A stretch of 8,423 bases of DNA from Flavobacteriaceae bacterium (GTDB taxonomy: Bacteria; Bacteroidota; Bacteroidia; Flavobacteriales; Flavobacteriaceae): NCBI GenBank assembly GCA_016780435.1, contig JADHLU010000034.1:1-8423 (forward strand). The letters are read 5' to 3'. A program made the translations under genes and the position numbers. This document shows positions 1 to 5,844 of the stretch, in pieces. Every line of letters starts with the position of its first letter. The stretch's first letter is position 1. The notes beneath the pieces were generated by a model. That model had not been told where the DNA came from and ran no database searches. It saw nothing but the letters and a program-made list of their open reading frames with translations.

Positions 1-791
1 GCGCCAAGGTTGTCGAGAATGTTGATTTTAAAGACGCTATTTCCTCCGGCTTCTTGCAGCGCATTGAGCAGTGACTGAGCCCGATTCGCGATTCGTTCTT
101 GCAGGTGCTCTAGTTCGCGCTTTAAGGCAGCAGTATGTTGAGCTATTTGGGCGAGCTCTATCTGATTCTGTTCGAATTTTTTTCGAGAGCGCTCATTGAG
201 CAACTCTTTGCTGAACTCAAAGAGCTGATAGCTGATGTCAAATGACTTTGATTGCTCGATCTGCTCGAAAGTCATCTTGCGAAGCAGCCTTTTTAAGACA
301 GGGTCTTCTTGAATTTGATCGATGAGGCGCTCTATGGCCTCTTTGAGATAACTATGCGGCTCTAAGGTGACTTCAAATCCGGGATTTAGCGCCAGATCTA
401 GCGCAAAACTGCGAATGAGCTTGTGGGTGAAGGCGTCAATTGTGGTCAACTCAAAGGCCGAATAGTTGTGCAGGATCTCTTTCAGTAGAGTTTTTGAACG
501 GCCTCGAATGTGCTCTCTACCTAGAGACAGACCCTCGCTAAGCTCTTGGAGTAAGCCTTCTTTGACCGGATCTGATTGGTCGCTGCGGTGCGCGAAATAA
601 TGCAGGCTAGAAAGCACGCGCTCTTTCATCTCTGCGGCCGCCTTGTTGGTGAAGGTAATGGCCAAAATGTGTTGAAAGGGCCTGCTACTGTTAGATCGAA
701 GTAGCAGACTGAGGTAAGTTTTGGCCAGCGTGTAGGTTTTTCCTGAACCCGCCGCGGCACTGTAGATCTGAAAGGGGGCCTCTAGTAACAT
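1..791 (-). CDS. UvrD/Rep-family helicase, AddA-like, N-terminal part (runs off the left edge)
   Basis: This is the first 263 codons of a superfamily 1A DNA helicase, cut off by the window edge. The ATG at 791 gives an N-terminus reading MLLEAPFQIYSAAAGSGKT. The Walker A loop (SAAAGSGKT, residues 11-19) sits only ten residues in, as is usual in this family. Motif Ia follows at about 42-59 (ILAITFTNKAAAEMKERV), and an LTTIDAFTHKLIRSFA segment typical of AddA/RecB-type proteins comes later. The rest of the visible part is helical and charged, with a likely coiled coil near the cut end. Known members have over 1000 residues, unwind DNA with ATP, and often carry a C-terminal RecB-like nuclease for double-strand break repair. 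That nuclease part is not in the window, so calling it AddA rather than another UvrD paralogue is inference. It is divergent from sodA. I see no exact -7 element for it in the 68-bp gap. Confidence 0.88.
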   Translation of the reverse strand, partial: MLLEAPFQIYSAAAGSGKTYTLAKTYLSLLLRSNSSRPFQHILAITFTNKAAAEMKERVLSSLHYFAHRSDQSDPVKEGLLQELSEGLSLGREHIRGRSKTLLKEILHNYSAFELTTIDAFTHKLIRSFALDLALNPGFEVTLEPHSYLKEAIERLIDQIQEDPVLKRLLRKMTFEQIEQSKSFDISYQLFEFSKELLNERSRKKFEQNQIELAQIAQHTAALKRELEHLQERIANRAQSLLNALQEAGGNSVFKINILDNLG

Positions 792-821
792 CTGCTTAAT
801 GCAAAATACACACTTTAGCCT

Positions 822-829
822 TATTTTTG
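822..829 (+). promoter_or_regulatory. Putative -7 promoter element for sodA
   Basis: TATTTTTG matches the Bacteroidota -7 consensus TAnnTTTG exactly and ends 30 bases before the sodA ATG. That would place the transcript start near 836 with a leader of about 25 bases. No clear TTG or TTTG is seen at the expected -33 position, so the call rests on one half of the promoter plus its location in the divergent gap. Confidence 0.5.
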
Positions 830-859
830 TAGAACTACTCACCTTAAAAACAGAAACAT

Positions 860-1468
860 ATGTCATTTGAATTACCCAATTTGCCTTATGCCTATGACGC
901 GCTTGAGCCTCATATCGACGCCCGCACCATGGAAATTCACCACGGAAAACATCACGCCGGATACACGGCTAAATTGAATGCCGCTGTTGAGGGAACAGCT
1001 CTTGAGGGTAAATCGATCACCGATATTCTCAATAACTTGGATATGAGTAACGGTGCCCTCAGAAATAACGGAGGGGGCTACTACAACCACAATCTTTTCT
1101 GGGAGGTAATGGCGCCTAACGCAGGCGGAAACCCAACCGGAGATCTTGCTGCCGCAATAGACAAAGCCTACGGATCGTTCGAGGCCTTTAAAGATGCCTT
1201 CAGCAACGCTGCCGCCACTCAATTTGGTTCTGGATGGGCGTGGTTATCCGTGCACAAAGGCGGAGCTGTTGAAGTATGCTCAACCCCCAATCAAGACAAT
1301 CCGCTAATGCCTGGCGTTAGCTGCCAAGGAACACCGATCTTGGGATTAGATGTGTGGGAGCACGCCTATTACCTTAACTATCAAAACAGACGTCCAGATT
1401 ACATCAATGCGTTTTTCAACGTCATTAACTGGGCTAAGGTTAGCGAATTCTACGCGGCAGCCAAATAA
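860..1468 (+). CDS. sodA: Superoxide dismutase, Fe/Mn family, manganese-type signature
   Basis: This 202-residue enzyme converts superoxide to oxygen and hydrogen peroxide. The full family architecture is visible. The N-terminal helical hairpin carries [10 protein letters not shown] (ligand His27, second-sphere Tyr35) and NHNLFW (ligand His77). The alpha/beta domain carries QFGSGWAWL (121-129) and DVWEHAYY (ligands Asp164 and His168). The second-sphere glutamine appears to be Gln145 in the NQD segment, the manganese-type position. The iron-type position just before the NH ligand motif is glycine (NNGGGYYNH, 69-77). Metal preference in this family cannot be settled from sequence alone, and cambialistic forms exist in Bacteroidota. 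There is no signal peptide, so it should be cytoplasmic. The start at 860 gives the standard [11 protein letters not shown]-terminus; as in other Bacteroidota there is no obvious Shine-Dalgarno. The gene stands alone, converging on the PurF-like gene. Confidence 0.96.
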   Translation: MSFELPNLPYAYDALEPHIDARTMEIHHGKHHAGYTAKLNAAVEGTALEGKSITDILNNLDMSNGALRNNGGGYYNHNLFWEVMAPNAGGNPTGDLAAAIDKAYGSFEAFKDAFSNAAATQFGSGWAWLSVHKGGAVEVCSTPNQDNPLMPGVSCQGTPILGLDVWEHAYYLNYQNRRPDYINAFFNVINWAKVSEFYAAAK

Positions 1469-1472
1469 GGCG

Positions 1473-1496
1473 CCGTTTTAAGAGCAGCGGTTTTTT
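1473..1496 (+). terminator. Weak intrinsic terminator after sodA
   Basis: CCGTT (1473-1477) can pair with AGCGG (1486-1490) to form a 5-bp stem including one G-T wobble and an 8-base loop. It is directly followed by six T residues (1491-1496). It starts five bases after the sodA stop. The stem is short, so efficiency is doubtful. Read on the minus strand it lacks a T tract, so it would not obviously stop the converging PurF-like transcript. Confidence 0.45.
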
Positions 1497-1502
1497 AATT
1501 TG

Positions 1503-3401
1503 CTAATACGCTCTTGAGCGCTTGCCCTCAAAGTAATTCACAAAAGCACGGTTGACCACCTTATGACCGCCGGGCGTAGGGTAGTCTCCTGTGAAATACC
1601 AATCCCCTTTGTTATCAGGACAGGCCCTGTGAAGATCTTCAATAGTTTGAAAGAGGATTTTCACCGGAGCCTTCATGTCTTGTGGGCGCAGCAAATCAGA
1701 AATCTTGAGCTCGAGCTCGGCGTTGCTGAACGGAGCGTACACTTCTTTCACATAATTAGGCACCTGTTTGGCCTCTTTACTTAAGCTGTCTAGGCATTTG
1801 GTATAGATTTCCTTGAGTACTCCTTCGGTGCCGCGCTCTTTGTGCAGCTCAATTGCCGCCCTGAAAGCGATAAAGTCTTCTAGGCGTGCCATATCGATTC
1901 CGTAACAGTCAGGATAGCGTATTTGGGGCGCCGAAGAAACCACGACAATTTGCTTGGGATGTAGCCTGTCAAGCATGCGCAGAATCGACTTTTTAAGGGT
2001 AGTTCCACGAACAATACTGTCGTCAATGATCACCAAATTGTCGGTGGTTTTCACCGATCCGTAAGTAATGTCGTAAACGTGAGCCACCAGGTCGTCTCTG
2101 CTGCTGTCTTGAGTAATGAACGTTCTGAGCTTAGCGTCTTTTATGGCCACCTTTTCGATTCGGGGCCTCACCATGAGCAGTTCATCGAGCTCAGCCTCAG
2201 ACAAGCTGTCACCTTTGGCGAGTATTTGAGACTTTTTAAAGGTGTTAAGCCGCGTTTGCGCTTCAGATACCATGCCTAAAAACGAGGTCTCGGCTGTGTT
2301 TGGAATGTATGAGAACACACTGTTAAACAAATCGCCTTCAATGGCTTCGTAAACACGATTAAACACATATTTGCCCAGTGCTTTGCGTTCTTTGTAGATG
2401 TCTTCATCACTGCCGCGCGAAAAATAAATGCGCTCAAACGAGCAGGCCTTCTTTTCGGTGGCCTCCAAGACTTGCTCTAGGGCAAATTCTCCCGCTTTTT
2501 TCACAATCAGTGCTTGACCCGGTTCAATCTCGTGTATGTGTTCTTTCTTGACATTAAAGACCGTTTGAATGGCTGGGCGCTCTGAGGCGACTACAACGAT
2601 CTCGTCGTCTTTGTAATAGTAGGCTGGGCGGATGCCTGCAGGGTCTCTCAGCACAAAGGCATCTCCGTGGCCTATGAGGCCGGCCATGGCGTAGCCTCCG
2701 TCCCAATTTTTTGCAGCCTTGCGCAAAATGTGCGCTACATCAAGTCGCTCGGCTATAATGCTCGAGGCTTCTCGCTTATTATATCCCTCTCGCTTGGCAT
2801 CTTTGTAGAGTTTGGCCACAGCGTCGTCCAAGAAATGGCCGATGCGCTCCATCACGGTGACGGTATCAGCCATGGCCTTGGGGTGTTGGCCGATGCGTAC
2901 AAGTTCATTAAACATCTCTTGTACGTTGGTCATATTGAAGTTTCCGGCAACAATTAAATTGCGGTGCATCCAATTGTTCTGACGCAAGAACGGGTGCACG
3001 TTTTCTATGCTGTTCTGACCAAAGGTTCCGTATCGCACGTGTCCGAGCATCAGTTCACCTAGATAGGGAATGTGCTCTTTTAAAAAGTCTAGATCTTCGC
3101 GCTGGTCAGGATAGTCGTCGAGCACCCCCTGAATGCGGGTGTTAATTTGGTCAAATATGTCTTGAATGGGCTGCTTTTCTGCTGATCGCACTCGGGCGAT
3201 ATAGCGCTCTCCGGGCTGCATGTCAAACTTGATGGTCGCTATTCCGGCTCCGTCTTGGCCACGGTTGTGCTGTTTCTCCATCATGAGATACATCTTGTTT
3301 ACCGCGTAAAAGGCTGTTCCGTATTTTTCCTTGTAGTATTCGAGTGGCTTAAGCAGTCGAATTAGGGCTATTCCGCATTCGTGTTTGATGGCATCACTCA
3401 T
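1503..3401 (-). CDS. PurF-like amidophosphoribosyltransferase, long Bacteroidota form
   Basis: The 632-residue protein has the two-domain layout of glutamine PRPP amidotransferase, the first step of purine synthesis (PRPP + glutamine to phosphoribosylamine). An N-terminal Ntn glutaminase domain has candidate nucleophile Cys9 in HECG, implying removal of an eight-residue propeptide. It also has HNRGQDGAG (45-53), GHVRYGT (120-126), AGNFNMTN (152-159) and LRDPAGIRP (251-259). A phosphoribosyltransferase domain has the PRPP loop VIIDDSIVRGTT (457-468) and YGID (500-503). It is well over 100 residues longer than the usual enzyme of about 470-510. The extra sequence seems to lie between the glutaminase motifs (about 55-115), at about 375-425, and at the C-terminus. 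Odd points: Phe155 occupies the usual oxyanion-hole glycine position, and the CxxC before FTGxYP of Fe-S-type enzymes is absent (DWYFTGDYP, 600-608). It is last in the minus-strand cluster, 12 bp after the kinase. Bacteroidota often have a shorter PurF as well, so whether this one performs the purine step is inferred. Confidence 0.88.
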   Translation of the reverse strand: MSDAIKHECGIALIRLLKPLEYYKEKYGTAFYAVNKMYLMMEKQHNRGQDGAGIATIKFDMQPGERYIARVRSAEKQPIQDIFDQINTRIQGVLDDYPDQREDLDFLKEHIPYLGELMLGHVRYGTFGQNSIENVHPFLRQNNWMHRNLIVAGNFNMTNVQEMFNELVRIGQHPKAMADTVTVMERIGHFLDDAVAKLYKDAKREGYNKREASSIIAERLDVAHILRKAAKNWDGGYAMAGLIGHGDAFVLRDPAGIRPAYYYKDDEIVVVASERPAIQTVFNVKKEHIHEIEPGQALIVKKAGEFALEQVLEATEKKACSFERIYFSRGSDEDIYKERKALGKYVFNRVYEAIEGDLFNSVFSYIPNTAETSFLGMVSEAQTRLNTFKKSQILAKGDSLSEAELDELLMVRPRIEKVAIKDAKLRTFITQDSSRDDLVAHVYDITYGSVKTTDNLVIIDDSIVRGTTLKKSILRMLDRLHPKQIVVVSSAPQIRYPDCYGIDMARLEDFIAFRAAIELHKERGTEGVLKEIYTKCLDSLSKEAKQVPNYVKEVYAPFSNAELELKISDLLRPQDMKAPVKILFQTIEDLHRACPDNKGDWYFTGDYPTPGGHKVVNRAFVNYFEGKRSRAY

Positions 3402-3413
3402 GAGATAAGGTGT

Positions 3414-4340
3414 TTAATCCAGTTCGATGACACATTGGGTGAGTGTTCTGAAGACCTCAAGTCGTTCATTAATTTCGTTGCGCTGTAGCGTTTCCATACG
3501 CTCTGTTCCAATTTTTTCTACACAGAATGAGGCTAGGTTCGCTCCGTGGATGAGGGCGCTCTTTAGCTTGTCGAATGAGATATGGCGCGACTCGGCTAGG
3601 TATCCGGCTAGGCCTCCTGCGAAGGTGTCTCCAGCCCCTGTTGGGTCGTATACCTCTTCGAGCGGAAGGGCGGGCGCAAAAAAGACCTGGTCTTGATGGA
3701 AGAGCAGGGCCCCGTGCTCTCCTTTTTTAATAACGAGATAGCTCGGCCCTTTTTGAAGTATTTTTTTTGCCGCCTTTACCAGTGAATACTCACCAGAGAG
3801 TTGGCGTGCCTCTTCGTCGTTAATGGCCAAAACGTCAATGCGTTTGAGCACCGATTCGAGTTCTTCGGGCGTGTGCTCAATCCAATAATTCATGGTATCG
3901 AGAATGACCACATTAGGTCGCTTGTGCATCTGGTCGAGTACGCTGAGTTGAATAGACGGATGCAAGTTGCCCAAGAGAAGCACCTCTGCATCTTTAAAGT
4001 TTTCGGGCACTTTCGGATCGAAATCGGCTAGAGTGTTCAGCTCGGTAACCAGGGTGTCTCGGCTGTTCATGTCGTTGTGGTAACGACCAGCCCAAAAGAA
4101 GGTCTTACCCTCTTTCACCTGCTCTACTCCTCCAAGGTCTATGTTCTTTGAACGCAGCAGATCTAGGTATTTTTCTTCAAAATCGCCTCCGATGACTGAG
4201 ACAATTCCTACATCGATATTAAAATGACTCGCTGCAAGCGCTATGTAGGAGACTGATCCTCCTAACGTTTTTTCAGTGCGGTCGAAGGGGGTTTCAATGG
4301 CATCGTATGCCAGGGTACCTACCGCCAATAATTTTGACAT
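3414..4340 (-). CDS. PfkB-family sugar or nucleoside kinase, substrate unknown
   Basis: This 308-residue kinase belongs to the ribokinase/PfkB fold. The N-terminal signature is LGGSVSYIALAASHF (26-40). The C-terminal PfkB signature DPTGAGDTFAGG (232-243) contains the anion-hole GAGD, with catalytic base Asp238. Between them are LAINDEEARQLSG (171-183) and VIKKGEHGALL (203-213), typical of the nucleotide-binding half. The GGSxxY variant and the VGTLAYDAIETPF start place it in the broad, mostly uncharacterised 'carbohydrate kinase' subgroup rather than with classical ribokinase (GGKGAN) or 1-phosphofructokinase. The substrate cannot be read from sequence. It lies 12 bp upstream of the PurF-like gene and has its own promoter-like element. 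The pairing suggests a product related to ribose phosphate, PRPP or nucleosides, but that is inference. The start at 4340 places the first beta strand (KLLAVGTLAYD) at the expected position. Confidence 0.9.
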   Translation of the reverse strand: MSKLLAVGTLAYDAIETPFDRTEKTLGGSVSYIALAASHFNIDVGIVSVIGGDFEEKYLDLLRSKNIDLGGVEQVKEGKTFFWAGRYHNDMNSRDTLVTELNTLADFDPKVPENFKDAEVLLLGNLHPSIQLSVLDQMHKRPNVVILDTMNYWIEHTPEELESVLKRIDVLAINDEEARQLSGEYSLVKAAKKILQKGPSYLVIKKGEHGALLFHQDQVFFAPALPLEEVYDPTGAGDTFAGGLAGYLAESRHISFDKLKSALIHGANLASFCVEKIGTERMETLQRNEINERLEVFRTLTQCVIELD

Positions 4341-4362
4341 GTGCTTGGGTTGACTAATGCTG

Positions 4363-4370
4363 CAAATATA
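4363..4370 (-). promoter_or_regulatory. Putative -7 promoter element for the kinase/PurF-like pair
   Basis: On the minus strand 4370-4363 reads TATATTTG, an exact TAnnTTTG match. It ends 22 bases before the kinase ATG, inside the 36-bp gap after rnhA. No TTG is seen at the expected -33 spacing, which would fall in the end of rnhA. If active, it would let the last two genes be expressed independently of purN and rnhA. Confidence 0.5.
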
Positions 4371-4376
4371 AAAGGT

Positions 4377-4847
4377 TTATTCGTTGGGGCTTGATTCTGT
4401 GAATCCAATGTCTTCCTTTAACTGCTGTTGTTTGGAGGCGGCCACCGCCAGGGCATCGCAGCGCTCGTTTTGAGGGTGATTGTTGTGCCCCTTGATCCAT
4501 ACAAATTTCACGCTATGCGTGCGAATCTGCTCGAGCAGTTCTTTCCATAGGTCGGCGTTCTTGCGGTCTTTGAATTGCTTGCGCTCCCAGCCAAACACCC
4601 ATTTCTTTTCAACGGCATCAGCAACATAGCGCGAATCGGTATAGACCGTGACCTGTAGATCGGTAGTTTTTAATTTTTTCAACCCTTCGATGACTGCACG
4701 TAGCTCCATACGGTTGTTAGTGGTGTGCTTAAAGCCCTCCGCAAATTCTTTGCGGTAGTTTTTTTCGGGGTATTCGAGCACGATTCCGTAGCCGCCCGGG
4801 CCAGGGTTGCCCCGGGCGGCCCCGTCGGTGTACAGATTAATCTGCAT
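4377..4847 (-). CDS. rnhA: Ribonuclease HI
   Basis: This 156-residue endonuclease cuts the RNA strand of RNA-DNA hybrids, removing R-loops and helping with primer removal. The DEDD metal-binding set is complete: Asp8 (LYTDGAARGNPGPGG), Glu48 (TNNRMEL), Asp71 (YTDSRYV) and Asp131 (NERCDALA). The catalytic histidine of the flexible loop is His124 in KGHNNHPQNERCD. The basic substrate-handling region is present (KKWVFGWERKQFKDRKNADLW, in pieces across 81-101). Length and motif spacing match the E. coli-type enzyme of about 155 residues. There is no N-terminal hybrid-binding domain. The start codon lies inside the end of purN (11-bp overlap), so the two are almost certainly co-transcribed and probably translationally coupled. 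The acidic Ser/Glu-rich tail after about residue 145 is probably disordered. Confidence 0.96.
   Translation of the reverse strand: MQINLYTDGAARGNPGPGGYGIVLEYPEKNYRKEFAEGFKHTTNNRMELRAVIEGLKKLKTTDLQVTVYTDSRYVADAVEKKWVFGWERKQFKDRKNADLWKELLEQIRTHSVKFVWIKGHNNHPQNERCDALAVAASKQQQLKEDIGFTESSPNE
4791..4820 (-). repeat. Perfect GC-rich inverted repeat early in rnhA
   Basis: GCCGCCCGGG (4791-4800) and CCCGGGCGGC (4811-4820) are exact reverse complements separated by ten bases. They fall in codons 10-19 of rnhA, encoding the conserved AARGNPGPGG stretch. All 20 arm bases are G or C, in an otherwise moderate-GC region, so a stable mRNA hairpin near the start codon is likely. Protein constraint on a Gly/Ala/Pro-rich motif may fully explain it. 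Confidence 0.6.
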
Positions 4848-5406
4848 GTTGAAGCAGTTTTTCGATCTCTACCGGAAAGTAGCGGTGCTCTAGTGCTTGC
4901 ACCTTTTGAGCGAGCTGCTCTGGGGTGTCTTGAGGGTCTACCGAAACCGTGTACTGAGCGATTAACGCTCCTTGATCGTAGTGCTCATTGACGTAGTGTA
5001 TGCTGATTCCGCTCTCCTTTTCCTTGGCCTGAATAACCGCCTGGTGAACATTAATGCCGTACATGCCTTTGCCTCCGTAGTTAGGAAGCAGGGCCGGATG
5101 AATATTTATGATGCGCCCTGCAAATGCTTCAACCCAGTCGGCCTTTATTTTTTGAAGATAGCCGGCTAAGACGATTAAATTCGGGTTAAGGTTTTTGAGC
5201 ATTTCGAGAAACACAGTGCTGTCAAGCGCCGCTTTATTGAGGTATGCGGCGGGCACTCCTAGACGTTTGCAGCGTTCAAGAACTCCTGCTTCTTGTTTGT
5301 TAGTGAATACAAACGCCACTTCAACGCTCGAAGATTCTTGGAAATAACGGATGATGTTTTCTACGTTAGACCCTGATCCTGAGGCAAAAAGAACTATTTT
5401 AGGCAT
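4837..5406 (-). CDS. purN: Phosphoribosylglycinamide formyltransferase
   Basis: This 189-residue enzyme transfers a formyl group from 10-formyltetrahydrofolate to glycinamide ribonucleotide (GAR), the third step of purine synthesis. The N-terminal nucleotide-binding motif is IVLFASGSGSNVENII (4-19). The catalytic triad of the family appears as Asn101, His103 (NIHPALLP) and Asp144 (HYDQGALIA). The MYGINVHQAVI segment (115-125) matches the form I associate with Bacteroidota. The frame stays open to an ATG at 5451, but that adds 15 residues with no family counterpart, while the ATG at 5406 puts MPKIVLFASGSGSN exactly where PurN proteins begin. It heads the minus-strand cluster, overlaps rnhA by 11 bp and is divergent from acpP. 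It shares a pathway with the PurF-like gene two genes downstream. Confidence 0.95.
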   Translation of the reverse strand: MPKIVLFASGSGSNVENIIRYFQESSSVEVAFVFTNKQEAGVLERCKRLGVPAAYLNKAALDSTVFLEMLKNLNPNLIVLAGYLQKIKADWVEAFAGRIINIHPALLPNYGGKGMYGINVHQAVIQAKEKESGISIHYVNEHYDQGALIAQYTVSVDPQDTPEQLAQKVQALEHRYFPVEIEKLLQHAD

Positions 5407-5432
5407 ATAAAGAAGCGAAAGTTCGTTAAAAG

Positions 5433-5440
5433 CGAAGTTA
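5433..5440 (-). promoter_or_regulatory. Possible degenerate -7 element for purN
   Basis: On the minus strand 5440-5433 reads TAACTTCG, one mismatch from TAnnTTTG. It ends 26 bases before the purN ATG, a plausible distance. There is no recognisable -33 partner. It sits between two short near-repeats (AAGCGAAAGTT at 5413-5423 and AAGCGAAGTT at 5430-5439). It is offered only because purN needs a promoter in this gap and no exact match is present. Confidence 0.22.
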
Positions 5441-5468
5441 AGGTAAAGCACTAAAAATCCTTAACCTT

Positions 5469-5483
5469 CTTTGTATAGCAAAG
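5469..5483. repeat. Short inverted repeat overlapping the acpP promoter region
   Basis: CTTTG (5469-5473) and CAAAG (5479-5483) are exact reverse complements around TATAG. The left arm contains the only TTTG near the -33 position of the acpP promoter, so a regulator bound here could block transcription. A 5-bp arm can easily occur by chance. Confidence 0.25.
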
Positions 5484-5488
5484 TTTTA

Positions 5489-5496
5489 TACATTTG
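5489..5496 (+). promoter_or_regulatory. Putative -7 promoter element for acpP
   Basis: TACATTTG is an exact match to the Bacteroidota TAnnTTTG element. It ends 28 bases before the acpP ATG. A TTTG lies upstream at 5470-5473, but the 15-base separation is somewhat short for the usual -33/-7 spacing. The leader that follows is A/T-rich (5502-5524), which is common in front of highly expressed genes of this phylum and would favour ribosome access without a Shine-Dalgarno. Confidence 0.55.
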
Positions 5497-5524
5497 CCGA
5501 GATATAATTTTTAAAAACAAAGAT

Positions 5525-5758
5525 ATGTCAGACATTGCATCAAGAGTGAAAGCCATTATTGTTGACAAACTAGGCGTTGACGAAAACGAGGTTGTAGCTG
5601 AGGCTAGTTTTACAAATGATTTAGGCGCAGACTCTTTAGATACAGTTGAGCTTATTATGGAATTTGAAAAAGAATTTGACATTCAGATTCCTGATGACCA
5701 AGCAGAAAATATTGCCACTGTAGGTCAAGCCATTTCTTATATAGAATCTTCTAAGTAA
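5525..5758 (+). CDS. acpP: Acyl carrier protein
   Basis: This 77-residue acidic protein carries the growing acyl chain on a phosphopantetheine arm during type II fatty-acid synthesis. The attachment site is Ser37 in [10 protein letters not shown] (34-43), followed by the conserved helix [14 protein letters not shown] that docks partner enzymes. The frame is open from an ATG at 5471, but that start would add 18 non-homologous residues and would lie upstream of the predicted promoter. [18 protein letters not shown] from 5525 is the normal N-terminus. Cytoplasmic. It is followed by fabF, its condensing-enzyme partner, but a strong terminator lies between, which fits the high protein demand for ACP relative to FabF. 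Confidence 0.97.
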   Translation: MSDIASRVKAIIVDKLGVDENEVVAEASFTNDLGADSLDTVELIMEFEKEFDIQIPDDQAENIATVGQAISYIESSK

Positions 5759-5781
5759 GACCTCAGACGGCTTAAATTACT

Positions 5782-5814
5782 ATCCATGTGCGCTTAGGTG
5801 CACATGGATTTTTT
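5782..5814 (+). terminator. Strong intrinsic terminator between acpP and fabF
   Basis: ATCCATGTGC (5782-5791) and GCACATGGAT (5800-5809) form a perfect 10-bp stem. Two more pairs (G-T and C-G) extend it to 12 with a TTAG tetraloop (5794-5797). A run of T residues (5809-5814) follows at once. It begins 24 bases after the acpP stop and ends 31 bases before the fabF ATG. This is the clearest terminator in the window. Because fabF lacks an obvious promoter of its own, partial read-through is likely. Confidence 0.85.
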
Positions 5815-5844
5815 ATATCTTCAATCGAAATAAACACGGTTAAA

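Noticed and set aside
802..808. Minus-strand TATTTTG near the helicase start as a promoter
   Set aside because: The spacing inside the element is one base short of TAnnTTTG and it lies only about 10 bases from the ATG, leaving almost no leader. I did not list it as a feature.
872..1222. Open frame antisense to sodA
   Set aside because: It lies entirely within a clear gene on the other strand and has no recognisable motif; similar antisense frames inside the PurF-like, kinase, purN and fabF genes were dropped for the same reason.
3756..3775. T-rich run inside the kinase gene as a possible frameshift or slippage site
   Set aside because: The reading frame is continuous through it and the Lys-Lys-Ile sequence encoded is ordinary for the family.
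5407..5451. Longer PurN starting at 5451
   Set aside because: The extra 15 residues precede the normal N-terminal beta strand and occupy the likely promoter region.
5471..5524. Longer AcpP starting at 5471
   Set aside because: It would start upstream of the predicted -7 element and add 18 residues foreign to acyl carrier proteins.
5788..5844. Longer FabF starting at 5788
   Set aside because: The extension would be encoded within the terminator hairpin and its 19 residues do not resemble FabF; the 5845 start matches the family.
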